NCBI GenBank assembly: GCA_014799675.1 | Contig: JAAVHM010000172.1 | Location: 1-5,424 of the forward strand | Source: Ruminococcus sp. | Lineage (GTDB): Bacteria; Bacillota; Clostridia; Oscillospirales; Ruminococcaceae | Length of the DNA: 5,424 nt | Direction of reading: 5' to 3' | Shown here: positions 5,187 to 5,424 of the stretch, piece by piece | How the letters are laid out: every line of letters begins with the position of its first letter | Numbering within the stretch: position 1 is the stretch's first letter | The notes under the pieces: model-generated | The model's database searches: none | The model's input: the letters and a program-made list of their open reading frames with translations, nothing else | What the model was told of the DNA's origin: nothing | Position numbers and translations under genes: made by a program

Positions 5187-5424
5187 ATGAACGACTTCAC
5201 CGAAGCTTTAACATCAAAAACTAAAAGCAATATTATCCCCGAGGACAAAAATTATTTCGGACAATTTGTAGGGACATGGAAATTCGACGGCGAATACCTT
5301 AACGAAAAAGGCGAGCTTTGCACCTCAAAGGGCGAGTGGGTCTTTTCATGGGTACTGGAGGGGAAAGCTGTTCAGGACGTGTTCATCTGGCCGCCCCGTG
5401 ACGAACGTGACAAGCCGTTGGGCG
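5187..5424 (+). CDS. Partial CDS: cytosolic protein, possibly lipocalin-like (DUF1579-like), first 79 codons
   Basis: An open frame starts at ATG 5187 with AGGAG (5175-5179) 7 bases upstream and runs off the window end after 79 codons. It begins MNDFTEALTSKTKSNIIPED and has no signal peptide or membrane helix. The visible part contains FGQFVGTWKFDGEYL (about 24-38), then GEWVFSWVLEGKAVQDVFIW (about 48-67) and PPRDERDKP. A GTW motif followed by GEW...LEG.AVQDV recalls proteins with a calycin/lipocalin-like barrel such as DUF1579 relatives, but this is from memory and only the N-terminal part is present. The 18-base gap to the upstream gene suggests one operon. Function is unknown. Confidence 0.8.
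   Translation, partial: MNDFTEALTSKTKSNIIPEDKNYFGQFVGTWKFDGEYLNEKGELCTSKGEWVFSWVLEGKAVQDVFIWPPRDERDKPLG

Overview
The window looks like chromosomal DNA of a gut-type Clostridia (Ruminococcus/Oscillospiraceae-like Bacillota). This is inferred from moderate base composition, strong AGGAGG-type ribosome binding sites, TTGACA/TATAAT promoters, a Gram-positive lipoprotein, and secreted proteins with cell-wall-binding-like (GW...YY) repeats. No rRNA, tRNA, CRISPR array, transposase or phage gene was seen.

Layout. (1) Positions 1-451 are non-coding and form one very large imperfect palindrome centred near position 219. Its outer parts are rich in G and C runs, its centre is AT-rich, and it probably continues left of the window. 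(2) 452-579 is plain spacer. A near-perfect sigma-A promoter (580-608) then drives a 477-aa acidic lipoprotein (661-2094). (3) A strong stem-loop (2117-2156) sits between this gene and the convergent minus-strand pair, and can serve as a terminator for both sides. (4) The minus-strand pair (3667-2954, then 2923-2186, 30 nt apart) encodes two paralogous secreted proteins: signal peptide, cell-wall-binding-like repeats, then a probable Ig-like C-terminal domain. (5) A 259-nt divergent intergenic region carries the promoter of a plus-strand class II aldolase/adducin-family gene (3927-4616) and a long interrupted palindrome touching its -35 box. (6) A 114-nt gap holds a 7-bp tandem repeat and a GC hairpin. 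A small membrane-anchored protein (4731-5168) and, 18 nt later, a cytosolic protein cut by the window end (5187-5424) follow, probably as an operon.

The genes do not form an obvious single pathway. Three of the six are exported or surface proteins of unknown role and one more is membrane-anchored. The aldolase is the only recognisable enzyme, and its sugar-phosphate substrate cannot be fixed from context. The most unusual item is the palindrome at 1-451. Each arm contains its own inverted repeat, so the locus can in principle fold either as one long hairpin or as two separate hairpins, and it has several quadruplex-type G-run motifs. It may be a MITE-like foldback element or the template of a long structured RNA; sequence alone does not decide.
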